NCBI RefSeq assembly: GCF_038405225.1
Contig: NZ_CP151657.1
Span: 2,604,001 to 2,668,000, forward strand
Direction of reading: 5' to 3'
Source: Arthrobacter citreus
GTDB taxonomy: Bacteria; Actinomycetota; Actinomycetes; Actinomycetales; Micrococcaceae
DNA length: 64,000 nt
Both the position numbers and the translations under genes were made by a program. Under the pieces are notes generated by a model that was not told the origin of the DNA, did not search any database, and saw only the letters and a list, made by a program, of their open reading frames with translations. Positions 17,941 to 27,268 of this stretch are shown here, piece by piece. Each line of letters opens with the position of its first letter. Position 1 is the first letter of the stretch.

Positions 17941-18963
17941 TCACACCTGTTGGATGGAGTCACGGATGATGACAGGCATTTCAACCAGATGCTCCTCCTG
18001 TTTGGCGCCGCCCAGGAGAAGTTGGACAGCCAGCGCACCCATTTCCTCATGAGGAAGCCCGATCGTCGTCAGCCCCGGCCGAAGGTATGACGCGATCTCG
18101 TCGTTGTCGAAAGACACGAGAGAGACATCCTCCGGCACACGGAGGCCTCGTTCCGCCAACGCCTGGTAGGCACCAAACGCCAGCGGATCATTCAGGCAGA
18201 CGAGCGCACGCAGGTGGGGCGTCTCGTCCAGAAGGGCATTCACCGCGGCGTAGCCGTTGTGCGGCTCCCACTCCCACATCGATTCCTCGCGTTCAAAGGA
18301 CAATCCCCGGTCCTTCATTTCCGCGCGGATCCCGGCCAGGCGGCGCGCAACGGTTGTCGACCGAAAAACGTCCTTCTCCTGCACCGCGTTGTGTCCGAGG
18401 AGAACGATGCCGTCCCGGTGGCCGGCATCCGCCAAGAGGGCAACGGCTGCGCGTCCCCCGCGTTCCTCATCCGGCAAAACCGAGGTTGCGTAATGCTCAT
18501 TTATCGCGTTCAGCAGGACGACGGGCGTGTTTCCCGGCAGGTCCGGAATGAACAGATCACGGGCCCGGGTAGTGGCGAAGACAATGCCGTCCACCTGCCG
18601 ATCCAGCAGGGCCTCAATGGCGTCCGTTTCACGTGAATGGTCCCCGCTGGTCTCGGTCAACAGGATGACGTGGCCCGCCTGCTCGGCGGCGGCCAAGGCT
18701 CCCTTTATAAGTCCGCTGGCAAACCGGGTGGTGGCCACCGTGTCCGAGACAAAACCGATGGTCTGCGTCTTATCCACCCGCAGGCTCCGGGCCGCCACAT
18801 TGGGCCGGTAACCGAGCTCCGCGGCCGCGCGGTTAACCCGGTCGTGCGCGTCTTTGGACAACCTGGTATCCGGGCGCCCGTTGAGAATCATGGACGCAGC
18901 GGAAGTCGACAACCCTGCCCGACGTGCGACGTCGGCAAGGGTCACACGCCTGGTAGTTGTCAT
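17941..18963 (-). CDS. LacI-family regulator of the oligosaccharide importer
   Basis: 340 residues. The helix-turn-helix reads TLADVARRAGLSTSAASMILNG; the SAASMILN form is typical of LacI members controlling oligosaccharide loci. RPNVAARSLRVDKTQTIGFV marks the hinge. GGGGAGGAACC precedes the ATG. It is divergent from the binding-protein gene at 19107 and so probably represses the operon at 19107-24463. Confidence 0.92.
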   Translation of the reverse strand: MTTTRRVTLADVARRAGLSTSAASMILNGRPDTRLSKDAHDRVNRAAAELGYRPNVAARSLRVDKTQTIGFVSDTVATTRFASGLIKGALAAAEQAGHVILLTETSGDHSRETDAIEALLDRQVDGIVFATTRARDLFIPDLPGNTPVVLLNAINEHYATSVLPDEERGGRAAVALLADAGHRDGIVLLGHNAVQEKDVFRSTTVARRLAGIRAEMKDRGLSFEREESMWEWEPHNGYAAVNALLDETPHLRALVCLNDPLAFGAYQALAERGLRVPEDVSLVSFDNDEIASYLRPGLTTIGLPHEEMGALAVQLLLGGAKQEEHLVEMPVIIRDSIQQV

Positions 18964-19043
18964 GGTTCCTCCCCACCTGATGCTAACGCTCTATAACGAC
19001 TTGGCAAATTCACTTGCGGTATTTCCAACTAGGCCACAGGCTA

Positions 19044-19065
19044 AGTGCTGAATGGATTTAGCACT
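19044..19065. promoter_or_regulatory. Possible operator upstream of the oligosaccharide operon
   Basis: AGTGCT (19044-19049) and AGCACT (19060-19065) form an inverted repeat with a 10-base spacer about 45 bases upstream of the binding-protein start. Central CG symmetry is lacking, so assignment to the LacI protein is tentative; it could equally be an mRNA leader hairpin. Confidence 0.35.
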
Positions 19066-19106
19066 GTACAGAATTCCCGAAGAAAATCACCGACAAAGGA
19101 GTCATC

Positions 19107-20465
19107 ATGAGTTCATCACTGCGGCGCCCGGGGCGCCGTCCAATTGCCGCAGTTGCCTTTATGGCCGCCGCCGGCATCGCCCTTGCCGGATGCGCCCCGG
19201 GAAGCAGCGCCCCCTCAGGCGAGTCCTCCGACGCCAACGTCGAAGTGAATACCGAGCTCACCTCAGAGGACGTGACAATCACCATCGCTGATGAAACTGG
19301 CTTCCCCGTGACGGAGGTGCTGGCGGAGGAATTCACCAAGCAGCATCCCAACGTGAAATTCGAGATCACGCGCGACACGTTCCAAAACCTCACGGCAAAC
19401 GCACCCAAACTGCTGGCCGGCGACAACCCGCCCGATCTGATCCGGCTGCCCACCATCGGCGACACCGCCCGGGACGGGCTGCTTGCCAACCTCGACCCGT
19501 ACGCCGAGGCCTACGGGTGGGACGCCTGGCCCGAATCGCAGCTGTCGCCGCTGCGCATGAACGACGAAGGAACGCGCGGTTCCGGCCCGCTGTACCAAGT
19601 GGGCCTCGGCTACAGCGTCACCGGCATCTACATGAACACCGCCATTGCCGAGGAACTGGGCATCGACGCGCCGCCGGCCACCATGGCCGAATTCGCGGAA
19701 GACCTTGCCGCGGCGAAAGCCGCGGGAGAAATCCCCATCATGGCCGGCGACAAGGACGGCGTCGTCAACTTTGCCATCCAGGCAGCCATGAACCAGTACG
19801 CAGACAAGGACGAATTCCTGTCCTGGATGTTCAACGAACCCGGCAGCTCCTACGCCACCGAAGGCAACATCCAAGGCGCCGAGCTGATCCGCACCTGGGC
19901 CGATGAGGGCTACTTCCCCTCCGACATCAACGCCGTTGACTACTTCACCTTTGTCAGCCGCTTCTCCAATGGCGAAGGGCTGTTCACGTTCAACGGCAAC
20001 TGGGAAGCCGCAAACTACCAGAAGGCCCTGGGCGAAAACGTCGAATTCTTCCTTGTTCCGCCCATCGAAGAGGGCGGCGACCATGTTGCCATGGGTGCAG
20101 CCAACTCCTTCTCGGTGGCGGCCGGCTCAGATGACCTCGACACCACCACCTACTTCCTGGACTGGATCCACACGGACCCGGCCGCACGCCAGATCATCAC
20201 CGATGTCACAGGAGCCTCCCCGGGCGGTGACCCGGCACTGGAGCAGCCCACCGTCGAAGAAGGTTCGTTGATCGCCAGCGCACTGGAAATGGCAGCCCAG
20301 ATTGGTGAAGAAAACGGTCAGGTGGACTTCATGTCCAACACCACTGCCGGCATCTACGCGGGATCGATCATCCCCGAGTCCCAGCTGCTCGTCACCAGCA
20401 AAATCACCGGCGAAGAGTTCGTGACCCGGGTGCAGGAGTTCTACGAGAGCGAAGTGGGTAACTAA
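19107..20465 (+). CDS. Oligosaccharide-binding lipoprotein (SBP family 1)
   Basis: 452 residues. A lipoprotein signal ends GIALAGCAPGS. The mature part has the extracellular sugar-binding family 1 pattern: VTEVLAEEFTKQHPNVKFEI near residue 68, then LTANAPKLLAGDNPPDLIRL, and a FTFNGNWEA segment in the second lobe. AAAGGAG lies upstream. It is the first gene of an operon with two permeases, a glycosidase and a serine hydrolase; no ATPase gene is present. Binding of a di- or oligosaccharide released outside the cell is inferred. Confidence 0.9.
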   Translation: MSSSLRRPGRRPIAAVAFMAAAGIALAGCAPGSSAPSGESSDANVEVNTELTSEDVTITIADETGFPVTEVLAEEFTKQHPNVKFEITRDTFQNLTANAPKLLAGDNPPDLIRLPTIGDTARDGLLANLDPYAEAYGWDAWPESQLSPLRMNDEGTRGSGPLYQVGLGYSVTGIYMNTAIAEELGIDAPPATMAEFAEDLAAAKAAGEIPIMAGDKDGVVNFAIQAAMNQYADKDEFLSWMFNEPGSSYATEGNIQGAELIRTWADEGYFPSDINAVDYFTFVSRFSNGEGLFTFNGNWEAANYQKALGENVEFFLVPPIEEGGDHVAMGAANSFSVAAGSDDLDTTTYFLDWIHTDPAARQIITDVTGASPGGDPALEQPTVEEGSLIASALEMAAQIGEENGQVDFMSNTTAGIYAGSIIPESQLLVTSKITGEEFVTRVQEFYESEVGN

Positions 20466-21448
20466 TGAAGGAGGCCACCACCGGCCCTGTCCGCCGAACG
20501 GGGCAGAGCGAGCCAGTAGCCACCGGTTCGGCGCCGACAGGGCCGGCGGTGGCCGTCCCGAAACGGGGCAAGCGGAAGACCCCCGCCCGGGCCGGGTACT
20601 GGGCCTGGCTGATGCTGCTCCCGGCCCTCGCCGTCTATATCGGCTTTGTCATTGTCCCCATGCTCATGGGGCTGCAGTACTCCTTTTATGACTGGAACGG
20701 AGTGGGTGTCTCAACATTCGTGGGAGCAGCCAACTACGTCGAGGTCCTGACCAATCCCGTGCTGCTGGGGTCCATCCTGAATGCCATCACCCTGATCATC
20801 TTCTTCACGCTCATTCCGATCAGTGTGGGGCTGATGCTCGCCAGCCTGATCCGGTCCATGCGTCAGGGGCCCGCCTCCTCCATAGCCCAGACCATCCTCT
20901 TCCTGCCGCAAATCGTTCCCCTTGCGGCGGCAGGCATTGCCTGGTCCTGGATGTACGCGCAGACCGGCACGGTCAACCAGTTCCTCAGCGCCATCGGTCT
21001 CGGCGGCATCACGCGGTCCTGGCTGGCGGATTACAACACGGCACTGCCCGCCGTCGGCCTGATCGGTTCCTGGGTCCTGACCGGCCTGTGCACGGTGCTC
21101 CTGCTCACCGGCATCGGCAAGATCGACGGTTCACTCTATGAAGCAATCCGCCTCGACGGCGCCGGCTGGTGGCGGGAGTTTTTCACCGTGACACTGCCCG
21201 GGCTGCGCCAGGAAATAGCGGTCCTGGCCACGCTTACCATCATCGCCGCGCTGAGCAGCTTCGACATCATCTACACCTCAACACAGGGCGGCCCGGGCCG
21301 GACCACCCTCGTCCCCGGCATCTCGATCTTCCGGATTGGCTTCACCCAAAGCGACGTGGGTCTGGCCTCCGCCTTCGGCATGGTGCTGATGGTCCTTGTC
21401 CTGCTTGTGGTGCTTCCCATCCAGCGACTTTCAAAGGTAAACGACTGA
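20465..21448 (+). CDS. Sugar ABC permease, MalF/UgpA type
   Basis: 327 residues with a charged N-terminal tail of about 40 residues, then six helices starting YWAWLMLLPALAVYIGFVIV. The permease EAA loop reads YEAIRLDGAGWWREFFTVTLP near residue 220. It overlaps the binding-protein stop (TAATG) and the next permease (ATGA), showing tight coupling. It is one half of the membrane channel of a CUT1 importer. Confidence 0.92.
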   Translation: MKEATTGPVRRTGQSEPVATGSAPTGPAVAVPKRGKRKTPARAGYWAWLMLLPALAVYIGFVIVPMLMGLQYSFYDWNGVGVSTFVGAANYVEVLTNPVLLGSILNAITLIIFFTLIPISVGLMLASLIRSMRQGPASSIAQTILFLPQIVPLAAAGIAWSWMYAQTGTVNQFLSAIGLGGITRSWLADYNTALPAVGLIGSWVLTGLCTVLLLTGIGKIDGSLYEAIRLDGAGWWREFFTVTLPGLRQEIAVLATLTIIAALSSFDIIYTSTQGGPGRTTLVPGISIFRIGFTQSDVGLASAFGMVLMVLVLLVVLPIQRLSKVND

Positions 21449-22272
21449 TGCGCACCAGCCGCAGTGAACTGCTTCTTGGCCGCCTGCTGCTGGCGGTGGC
21501 CCTTATCCTCACGCTGCTGCCCCTGATCAGCATGCTCTCAGCAGCGCTGCAGCCGGCGGACCGCAACCCCACCGGCATCGTCTGGCCTTCGGACCCGCAG
21601 TGGGGAAATTTCGTCACAGCGTTCGAGGTGGGCAACGTCTGGCGGCTCATGCAGTCCAGTGCCTTCATCGTGCTGGGAGTGGTGCCGGCGTCGCTGCTCA
21701 TAGCCACGCTGGCAGGATATGCGCTCGGAGCGCTGGCCCCCAAGGGCGGACGCGCGGTCCTGATCTTCTTCGTTGCAGGGCTGACAATTCCCTTCGAAGC
21801 ACTGATCATCCCGCTCTATTACCAGTCACAGGCCATGGGCACGCTCAACACACCCTGGGCGGTAATCCTTCCCCTGCTGGGACTTTTTATGCCCTTCAGC
21901 GTCTTCTGGATGCGCGCGCACTTCATCAACGTTCCGCGCGAACTCTCCGAGGCCGCCCGGGTGGACGGAGCATCGGTCCTGCAGGAATTCCGGCAAATCC
22001 AGCTTCCGCTCGCCGTCCCTGCGCTGTCGGCGCTGGCCATCCTGCTCTTCCTGTGGACCTGGAACCAGTTCCTGCTCCCTGTGGTGCTCATTGCCGACCC
22101 GCTGGACCGAACCGTGGCCGGCGCGCTGACCTTCTTCCAGGGCCAGTACTCCCTGAGCATTCCCCTGCTGAACGCGGGCGCACTGCTCATCATCACTCCC
22201 GCCATCGTGGTGTTCCTCATCTTCCAGCGCCAGTTTGTCCGCGCCCTGCTCCAGGGCGCCGTCAAGGGCTGA
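21448..22272 (+). CDS. Sugar ABC permease, MalG/UgpE type
   Basis: About 274 residues, starting MRTSRSELLLGRLL at the ATG that overlaps the previous stop. The EAA loop is LSEAARVDGASVLQEFRQIQLP near residue 170, a clear MalG-type motif. Six helices are expected. Upstream in-frame codons are read-through of the previous gene region and were discarded. It partners the product of 20465-21448. Confidence 0.92.
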   Translation: MRTSRSELLLGRLLLAVALILTLLPLISMLSAALQPADRNPTGIVWPSDPQWGNFVTAFEVGNVWRLMQSSAFIVLGVVPASLLIATLAGYALGALAPKGGRAVLIFFVAGLTIPFEALIIPLYYQSQAMGTLNTPWAVILPLLGLFMPFSVFWMRAHFINVPRELSEAARVDGASVLQEFRQIQLPLAVPALSALAILLFLWTWNQFLLPVVLIADPLDRTVAGALTFFQGQYSLSIPLLNAGALLIITPAIVVFLIFQRQFVRALLQGAVKG

Positions 22273-22310
22273 CCCGGTACGGCTTTTCGCTTCGACTAAG
22301 GATTTCCACC

Positions 22311-23285
22311 ATGAGCTTCACCCGCACCGACCATTGGGTCTGGGATTTCTGGCACGCCGACGACGGCGTCGAGCACCATCTCTTCTACCTGCACGCGCCG
22401 AAGTCGCTGGAAGATCCCGAGCTCCGCCACCGAAACGCGCGGATCGGCCGCGCGAGCTCCACCGATCTGCACACATGGACCGATCACGGCCTGGTGCTCG
22501 AGCCGGGCGTGGCAACGGCTTTTGACGCCAGCGCCACTTGGACCGGCAGCGTGGTCCGGGCCGACGACGGATCCTGGCGTATGTTCTACACCGGCACACG
22601 CTTCCTCTCCGAAAACGCCGTCACCAATGTGGAGACGGTGGGCCGCGCGGTCTCAGAGGATTTGGCGTCATGGACCAAACACCCGGACTTCCTCCCGGCC
22701 GACCCCCGGTGGTATGAAACCCTCGCTGACGGGACCTGGCATGAGGAAGCGTGGCGGGACCCGTGGATCCACCGCGACGCCAACGGCCTCTGGCACATGC
22801 TCCTTACGGCCCGGTCCCGGGAGGGCACCGGACGGGACCGTGGCGTCATTGGGCACGCTACGTCTGAGGACCTCCAGCAATGGACAGTTCAGCCCCCGCT
22901 CAGCAAACCCGGAGCCGGTTTTGCCCACCTGGAGGTCATCCAGCTGGTAACCATTGAGGGCCGGCATGTCCTGCTGTTCTCCTGCGACACGGCTCACCTT
23001 GCCGGTGAGCGCGGGGCGGACGGAACGCGCGGCGGCATTTGGGCGCTGCCGCTGGCCACGGATTCACTCGACCAGGTCCTCGACATTGCAGCCGCTACTC
23101 AGCTGACAACGGACGAGTTCTATGCCGGCCGCGCGGTCCAGACCCGGACCGGAGAATGGGTGCTCCTGGCGTTTGAGAATGTCGACGGCGGCGGGACGTT
23201 CATCGGCGGCATTTCGGATCCGCACCCTCTGCGGTGGATGTCAGACGGCACCCTTTCACTCGCCGGGGCCGAGGTCAGCGCATGA
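22311..23285 (+). CDS. Five-bladed beta-propeller glycosidase, GH32/GH68/GH43-like
   Basis: About 324 residues without a signal peptide. It begins RTDHWVWDFWHADDG; the Asp of VWDFW is placed like the GH32/68 nucleophile. Later come WTGSVVRADDGSWRMFYTG, the RDP-like motif AWRDPWIHRDANGLWHML near residue 155, and AHLEVIQLV where the acid Glu would lie. These are the three acidic positions of clan GH-J/GH-F propellers. Cytoplasmic location and linkage to an oligosaccharide importer suggest hydrolysis of imported fructo-oligosaccharides or a related sugar. The family sub-assignment is uncertain. It overlaps the next gene by four bases. AAGGAT lies upstream of the ATG. Confidence 0.7.
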   Translation: MSFTRTDHWVWDFWHADDGVEHHLFYLHAPKSLEDPELRHRNARIGRASSTDLHTWTDHGLVLEPGVATAFDASATWTGSVVRADDGSWRMFYTGTRFLSENAVTNVETVGRAVSEDLASWTKHPDFLPADPRWYETLADGTWHEEAWRDPWIHRDANGLWHMLLTARSREGTGRDRGVIGHATSEDLQQWTVQPPLSKPGAGFAHLEVIQLVTIEGRHVLLFSCDTAHLAGERGADGTRGGIWALPLATDSLDQVLDIAAATQLTTDEFYAGRAVQTRTGEWVLLAFENVDGGGTFIGGISDPHPLRWMSDGTLSLAGAEVSA

Positions 23286-24463
23286 ACGGCGAACTGACCG
23301 GCATTCACGGCACTGCCGAGGAACGCTTCCGGCCGGTCCGGGAAGCATTCGCGGCAGCCTTCGAGGGCCGCCCCCGGATGGGCGCGTCCCTGGCCGTGCA
23401 CCATCAGGGGCGCCTGGTGGTCGATCTGTGGGGCGGACTGGCGGACGCCCGCAGCTCCGAACCCTGGGTCCGCGGCACATCCACTGTCATCTTTTCCTGC
23501 ACCAAGGGAATCATGTCCATCCTCGTGGCCCGTCTGGTCGAAGCCGGACGGCTGGACTACGACATGCTCCTCACGGACATCTGGCCGGAGTTCGGCGCCC
23601 ACGGCAAAGGCGCTGTAACTGTCGGAGACGCCCTGGCCCACCGCGCCGGAGTATCGGCGCCCCGGCAATCAGTTGATCTTAAGCAGGCTCTGGACTGGCC
23701 AGCGATGACACGACTGCTCGCCGCGCAGGAACCCCTGTGGGAGCCCGGATTCGGATACGGTTACCACGCGCTCACGCACGGCTGGCTCTCGGGTGAAATC
23801 ATCCGCCGCGTGACGGGCAGCAGCCCGGGTGAATACCTCGCCGAGTCCCTCGCCGATCCGCTGGGGGCAGAGCTGCGTCTCGGCGTCCCGGAGAAACTTC
23901 AGGCAGGCATCGCCCATTTGGAGGCGGGAGAGAGCCTTCATGAGTCCGTCCGGCTGCAGAAAGCCGCGCGGAGTCCCGGTGTGGCGGACTGGCCGAGCGC
24001 TGCGATGACTCTTGGCGGCGCGTTTCCCGAGGAACTTGTGGGCGCGGAGGTCGGGTTTAACCGCACCGATGTCCGTGCCGCTGAATGGCCAGGCGCGGGC
24101 GCAGTGGCCACTGCCCGCGGACTGTCTGCGGCGTGGTCCTCGGTGGTTCACGATTCAGCCACCACCCACCGGCTCGATCCCGAAGTCCTCAAGCGGGCAA
24201 CTATGGTGCGCAGCGAGGGAGAACCGGTATTCCCCGCCCCCGCACCGTGGCCGCGGTGGGGGGCCGGGTTCCAGCTTGATTCAGGTGCGCGGCGCTATGT
24301 CACCGCTGACGGAATGGGGCACGACGGCGCCGGCGGGCAGGTGGCGTTTGCCGAGCCGGCGCTGGGGCTGAGCTTTGCTTTCCTGACCAACTGGATGGAG
24401 GCCGGTGATGATCCCCGGGGCACAGAAATAGTCAATGTCCTCAGGGATGTCCTGGCAAAGTAG
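23282..24463 (+). CDS. Serine beta-lactamase-fold hydrolase (EstB-like esterase family)
   Basis: About 393 residues, starting at the ATG that overlaps the glycosidase stop. The nucleophile motif SxxK appears as FSCTKGIMS near residue 79, the Tyr motif as GYGYHALTHGWL near 160, and a HDGAGG element in the C-terminal part replaces the lactamase KTG triad, as in EstB/class C-like esterases. There is no signal peptide. It is the last gene of the sugar operon. A carbohydrate esterase (deacylase) role on the imported sugar is plausible from context but not proven. Confidence 0.8.
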   Translation: MNGELTGIHGTAEERFRPVREAFAAAFEGRPRMGASLAVHHQGRLVVDLWGGLADARSSEPWVRGTSTVIFSCTKGIMSILVARLVEAGRLDYDMLLTDIWPEFGAHGKGAVTVGDALAHRAGVSAPRQSVDLKQALDWPAMTRLLAAQEPLWEPGFGYGYHALTHGWLSGEIIRRVTGSSPGEYLAESLADPLGAELRLGVPEKLQAGIAHLEAGESLHESVRLQKAARSPGVADWPSAAMTLGGAFPEELVGAEVGFNRTDVRAAEWPGAGAVATARGLSAAWSSVVHDSATTHRLDPEVLKRATMVRSEGEPVFPAPAPWPRWGAGFQLDSGARRYVTADGMGHDGAGGQVAFAEPALGLSFAFLTNWMEAGDDPRGTEIVNVLRDVLAK

Positions 24464-24571
24464 CCTCCGGGCCGGCGTCGGCATTCTGAAATCACGGGAT
24501 AAAGGAATCTACGGTAGATTTCCGCAAGGAGAATGCGCACCGGAATTGCACGAGATTGAGGCCTTGACTAG

Positions 24572-25234
24572 ATGTCCACGTCTGATTACATGAAAACGCC
24601 CAAAAACACGTATGCGCCTCACATCCGGCCGAGACCCGACCGCCAGCCCAGACGTCCCCAATCTGGAAAGCTGCGCCTTCTCTTTGAAGCCGTCCTAATC
24701 CTCATCATCGTTATCCTCCTTGCCGAAGGCGGTAATGACTCAGGTTCCGCTGCGGCTCCGGATGAGGATGCGGTGACCGCCTCAGCAAAGCCCACCGGTC
24801 CGGCTGCGGCGCCCGTTTTTCCCGGTGAGATGCGCGGCGATGTTGTGGGACAGCCCGGCGATTCCCTCACCATCGACGGGCTAAGTGTCACCGCCTCGGA
24901 ACTCTTTGACGGAAAGACGACGACGTATGACGATTCGCCGTCCCTGTGCACGTCCACCACACTGAAAAACAACTCCGGTGCCGTGATTACGTTCGACACC
25001 TTTGACTGAAATCTTCAGACACCCGGCGGGGTAATCAATTACACCGTCCACTACGGCAGCGATAATCAGCTGAGCGGGGGCGGAAAAATAGCGCCGGGCG
25101 GCTCGACCAGCGGCGACGTGTGTTTCTCCAATGATGAAGCCGGTCCGGGGCAGTATGTCCTGCTCTACACGCCCCCTCTCACCTCCGACTATCAGCCACC
25201 TTCCGGCCGTACCGCCTGGCTCCATTTCCGGTAG
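24572..25234 (+). pseudogene. Membrane-anchored extracytoplasmic protein split by an in-frame TGA (DUF4352-like)
   Basis: The frame from 24572 has a Pro/Arg-rich cytoplasmic N-terminus, one membrane segment (FEAVLILIIVILLAEGG, about residues 47-63), a linker rich in Ala/Thr, and an Ig-like domain (LTIDGLSVTASELFDG). At 25007-25009 it meets TGA, directly after ITFDTFD. The same frame then continues without another stop for 74 codons, NLQTPGGVINYTVHYGSDN to GRTAWLHFR, ending at TAG 25232-25234. The continuation is what a DUF4352/telokin-like fold would need, and Trp (TGG) fits well where the TGA stands. Either a recent nonsense mutation, a sequencing error or read-through explains it. The family call is by resemblance only. 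Confidence 0.65.
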
Positions 25235-25287
25235 AGCGGTTTTCCCAGCCTCCGCAGCGAAAAGCGGGGATCACGGGTGCGCCCCGC

Positions 25288-26205
25288 TCAGGCTGTGGCA
25301 GCCGCGCGGGTTCCAGGCACAAGCTGCAGGGCAAACAAGGTATCCAGGACCAGCTGTATCGGTTCGGTGCCGGCCATGCTGCGGCGCACCACCGCATAGA
25401 TGGAACGGACCGGAGCCGGGCGGACCACCGGGATCCGGCGGACGTTGGCCGGCAGCTGCTGGGCGCTCAGCGCCGGCAGCACGGTGATGCCGATGCCGGC
25501 GCTGACGAAGGCAATGGCGGTGGCGTAGTCGTGGGCTTCGATCTGGAAGGTGGGGGTGAAACCCGCGGCCGCGCAGGTGTCCAGCAGGTTCAGCCGGCAC
25601 AGCCCGTGGGCGAAGTCATTGTCCACCCACTGTTCCCCGCCCAGTTCCGCCAGCTCGATCTCCGGCCGGCCGGCAACGGGATGATGATCGGGCAGCACCG
25701 CAACGTAGGGATCGTCCACCAAGTGGTGGGCGTCGAAGCCGCTGCCCGGAGTGATGACCCCCTTGCGTCCGACCACCAGCTGGATATCCGGGCGGTCCTC
25801 CGGGTCGGGAGCGACGTCGTCGCGCAGCTGAAGTTCCAGCCGGACGCCGGGCATGTCCGTGGTTAACCGCCGGGCCACTGCGGGCATCCAGGCGGCGCCG
25901 ACGGAAGCGAAGTAAGCCATGGACAACCGCCCGTTCCGTCCGGTCCGCAGATCGGACAGCACCGCCTCCGCCTCACTGAGCCGGGCCAGGATCTCTTCCG
26001 CCTGCGCCGCCACCGCCAGCCCCGCCGCCGTCGGGCGCAGACCGCGGCCGGCGCGCTCGAGGAGGGTGAGGCCGGTTTCGCGCTGCAGGGCCGTGAGGTG
26101 CTGGCTGACCGCCGAGGGTGTGTACCCGAGGTTGGCCGCGGCGGCGGCCACGGAGCCGCTGGCCACCACGGAGGAGAAGATTCGCAGCCGGTGCATATCC
26201 AACAT
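25288..26205 (-). CDS. LysR-family transcriptional regulator
   Basis: 305 residues. The winged helix reads LRIFSSVVASGSVAAAAANLGYTPSAVSQHLTALQ, the LysR signature, from residue 7. The effector domain begins near residue 90 (GRLSMAYFASVGAAWMP). It is divergent from the EamA exporter gene with an 82-bp gap, the classic LysR arrangement for a target it activates or represses. Confidence 0.9.
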   Translation of the reverse strand: MLDMHRLRIFSSVVASGSVAAAAANLGYTPSAVSQHLTALQRETGLTLLERAGRGLRPTAAGLAVAAQAEEILARLSEAEAVLSDLRTGRNGRLSMAYFASVGAAWMPAVARRLTTDMPGVRLELQLRDDVAPDPEDRPDIQLVVGRKGVITPGSGFDAHHLVDDPYVAVLPDHHPVAGRPEIELAELGGEQWVDNDFAHGLCRLNLLDTCAAAGFTPTFQIEAHDYATAIAFVSAGIGITVLPALSAQQLPANVRRIPVVRPAPVRSIYAVVRRSMAGTEPIQLVLDTLFALQLVPGTRAAATA

Positions 26206-26287
26206 GCCGCTGACTCTACAGCTGGACTGAAGTGTGGATCAAGAATCGGAACTGGTGCTAAAGCCCGGAGCGGGGAAGACTACAGGC

Positions 26288-27265
26288 ATGACATCTACAG
26301 CCTCCCGCAGCATTTCCGTTTCCAGCGGCACCACTCCGCGCCTGTGGGCCGCGATGGCGGTGACCGTGGTGCTGTGGGCGTCGGCCTTTGTGGGCATCCG
26401 GTCCGCCGGCGCGGACTACTCCCCCGGCGCCCTGACGCTGGGCCGGATCGCGGTGGGGGCGGTGGCGCTGATGGCCATTGCCGCGGTGGCGGGACGACGA
26501 CGCCGGGTGGCTGCAGCGGCTTCCACCGGCGGGGCGGACGGCGCCTCGGCGCGCGGACGGCTCCGGGGCCGGATCCTGGCCCTCGTGATTGTCTGGGGGC
26601 TCGCCTGGTTCGGGGTGTACAACCTGGTGCTGAATGCGGCCGAACGGCATCTGGATGCGGGCACCGCGGCGCTGCTGGTGAACCTGGCGCCCATGATCGT
26701 GGCTGTGCTCGCCGGACTGCTGCTGGGCGAGGGCTTTCCGCGGCGGCTGATCATTGGCATGCTGGTGGCCTTCGCCGGCGTCGCCGTCATCGCGGCCGCC
26801 ACCTCCACCGGGACCGTCGATCCGGCGGGCGTGGGGCTCGGCCTTGCCGCAGCCGTGCTCTACGGCGGTGCTGCGACATTGCAAAAGCGGCTGCTGCAGT
26901 ACGTGGACGCGGCCACCATGACGTGGATCGGGTGCCTGGCCGCGGCCGTGGCCTGCCTTCCGTTCCTCCCCGAACTGGTCCGGGAGCTGTCCGCCGCGCC
27001 GCTGTCCTCCACGCTGGCCGTGGTGTACCTCGGGGTCTTCCCCACGGCGATCGCGTTCACTACCTGGGGCTACGTCCTGGCGCGGTTCAGCGCCGGCCGC
27101 ACGGCCGCCACCACCTATGCGGTGCCGGCCGTGGTGGTGCTGCTGTCCTGGCTGCTGCTCCGTGAGGTGCCGCCGGTTGCGGCGCTGTTCGGCGGGGCGC
27201 TGGCCCTGGCGGGTGTCGCGGTGGCGACGCTGCCGCGGCGGCGGCCCGCCGCCGTCGTGCGTTAG
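26288..27265 (+). CDS. EamA/DMT-superfamily exporter
   Basis: About 325 residues with ten predicted helices in two EamA repeats. Typical segments are AVTVVLWASAFVGIRSAGA near the start, DAGTAALLVNLAPMIVAVLAG in repeat one, and TYAVPAVVVLLSWLLLREVPP in repeat two. The ATG at 26288 is preferred with GGGGAAG upstream; a GTG at 26234 would add an 18-residue hydrophilic tail. It is probably an exporter of amino acids or other metabolites under the divergent LysR gene. Substrate is unknown. Confidence 0.85.
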   Translation: MTSTASRSISVSSGTTPRLWAAMAVTVVLWASAFVGIRSAGADYSPGALTLGRIAVGAVALMAIAAVAGRRRRVAAAASTGGADGASARGRLRGRILALVIVWGLAWFGVYNLVLNAAERHLDAGTAALLVNLAPMIVAVLAGLLLGEGFPRRLIIGMLVAFAGVAVIAAATSTGTVDPAGVGLGLAAAVLYGGAATLQKRLLQYVDAATMTWIGCLAAAVACLPFLPELVRELSAAPLSSTLAVVYLGVFPTAIAFTTWGYVLARFSAGRTAATTYAVPAVVVLLSWLLLREVPPVAALFGGALALAGVAVATLPRRRPAAVVR

Positions 27266-27268
27266 TCC

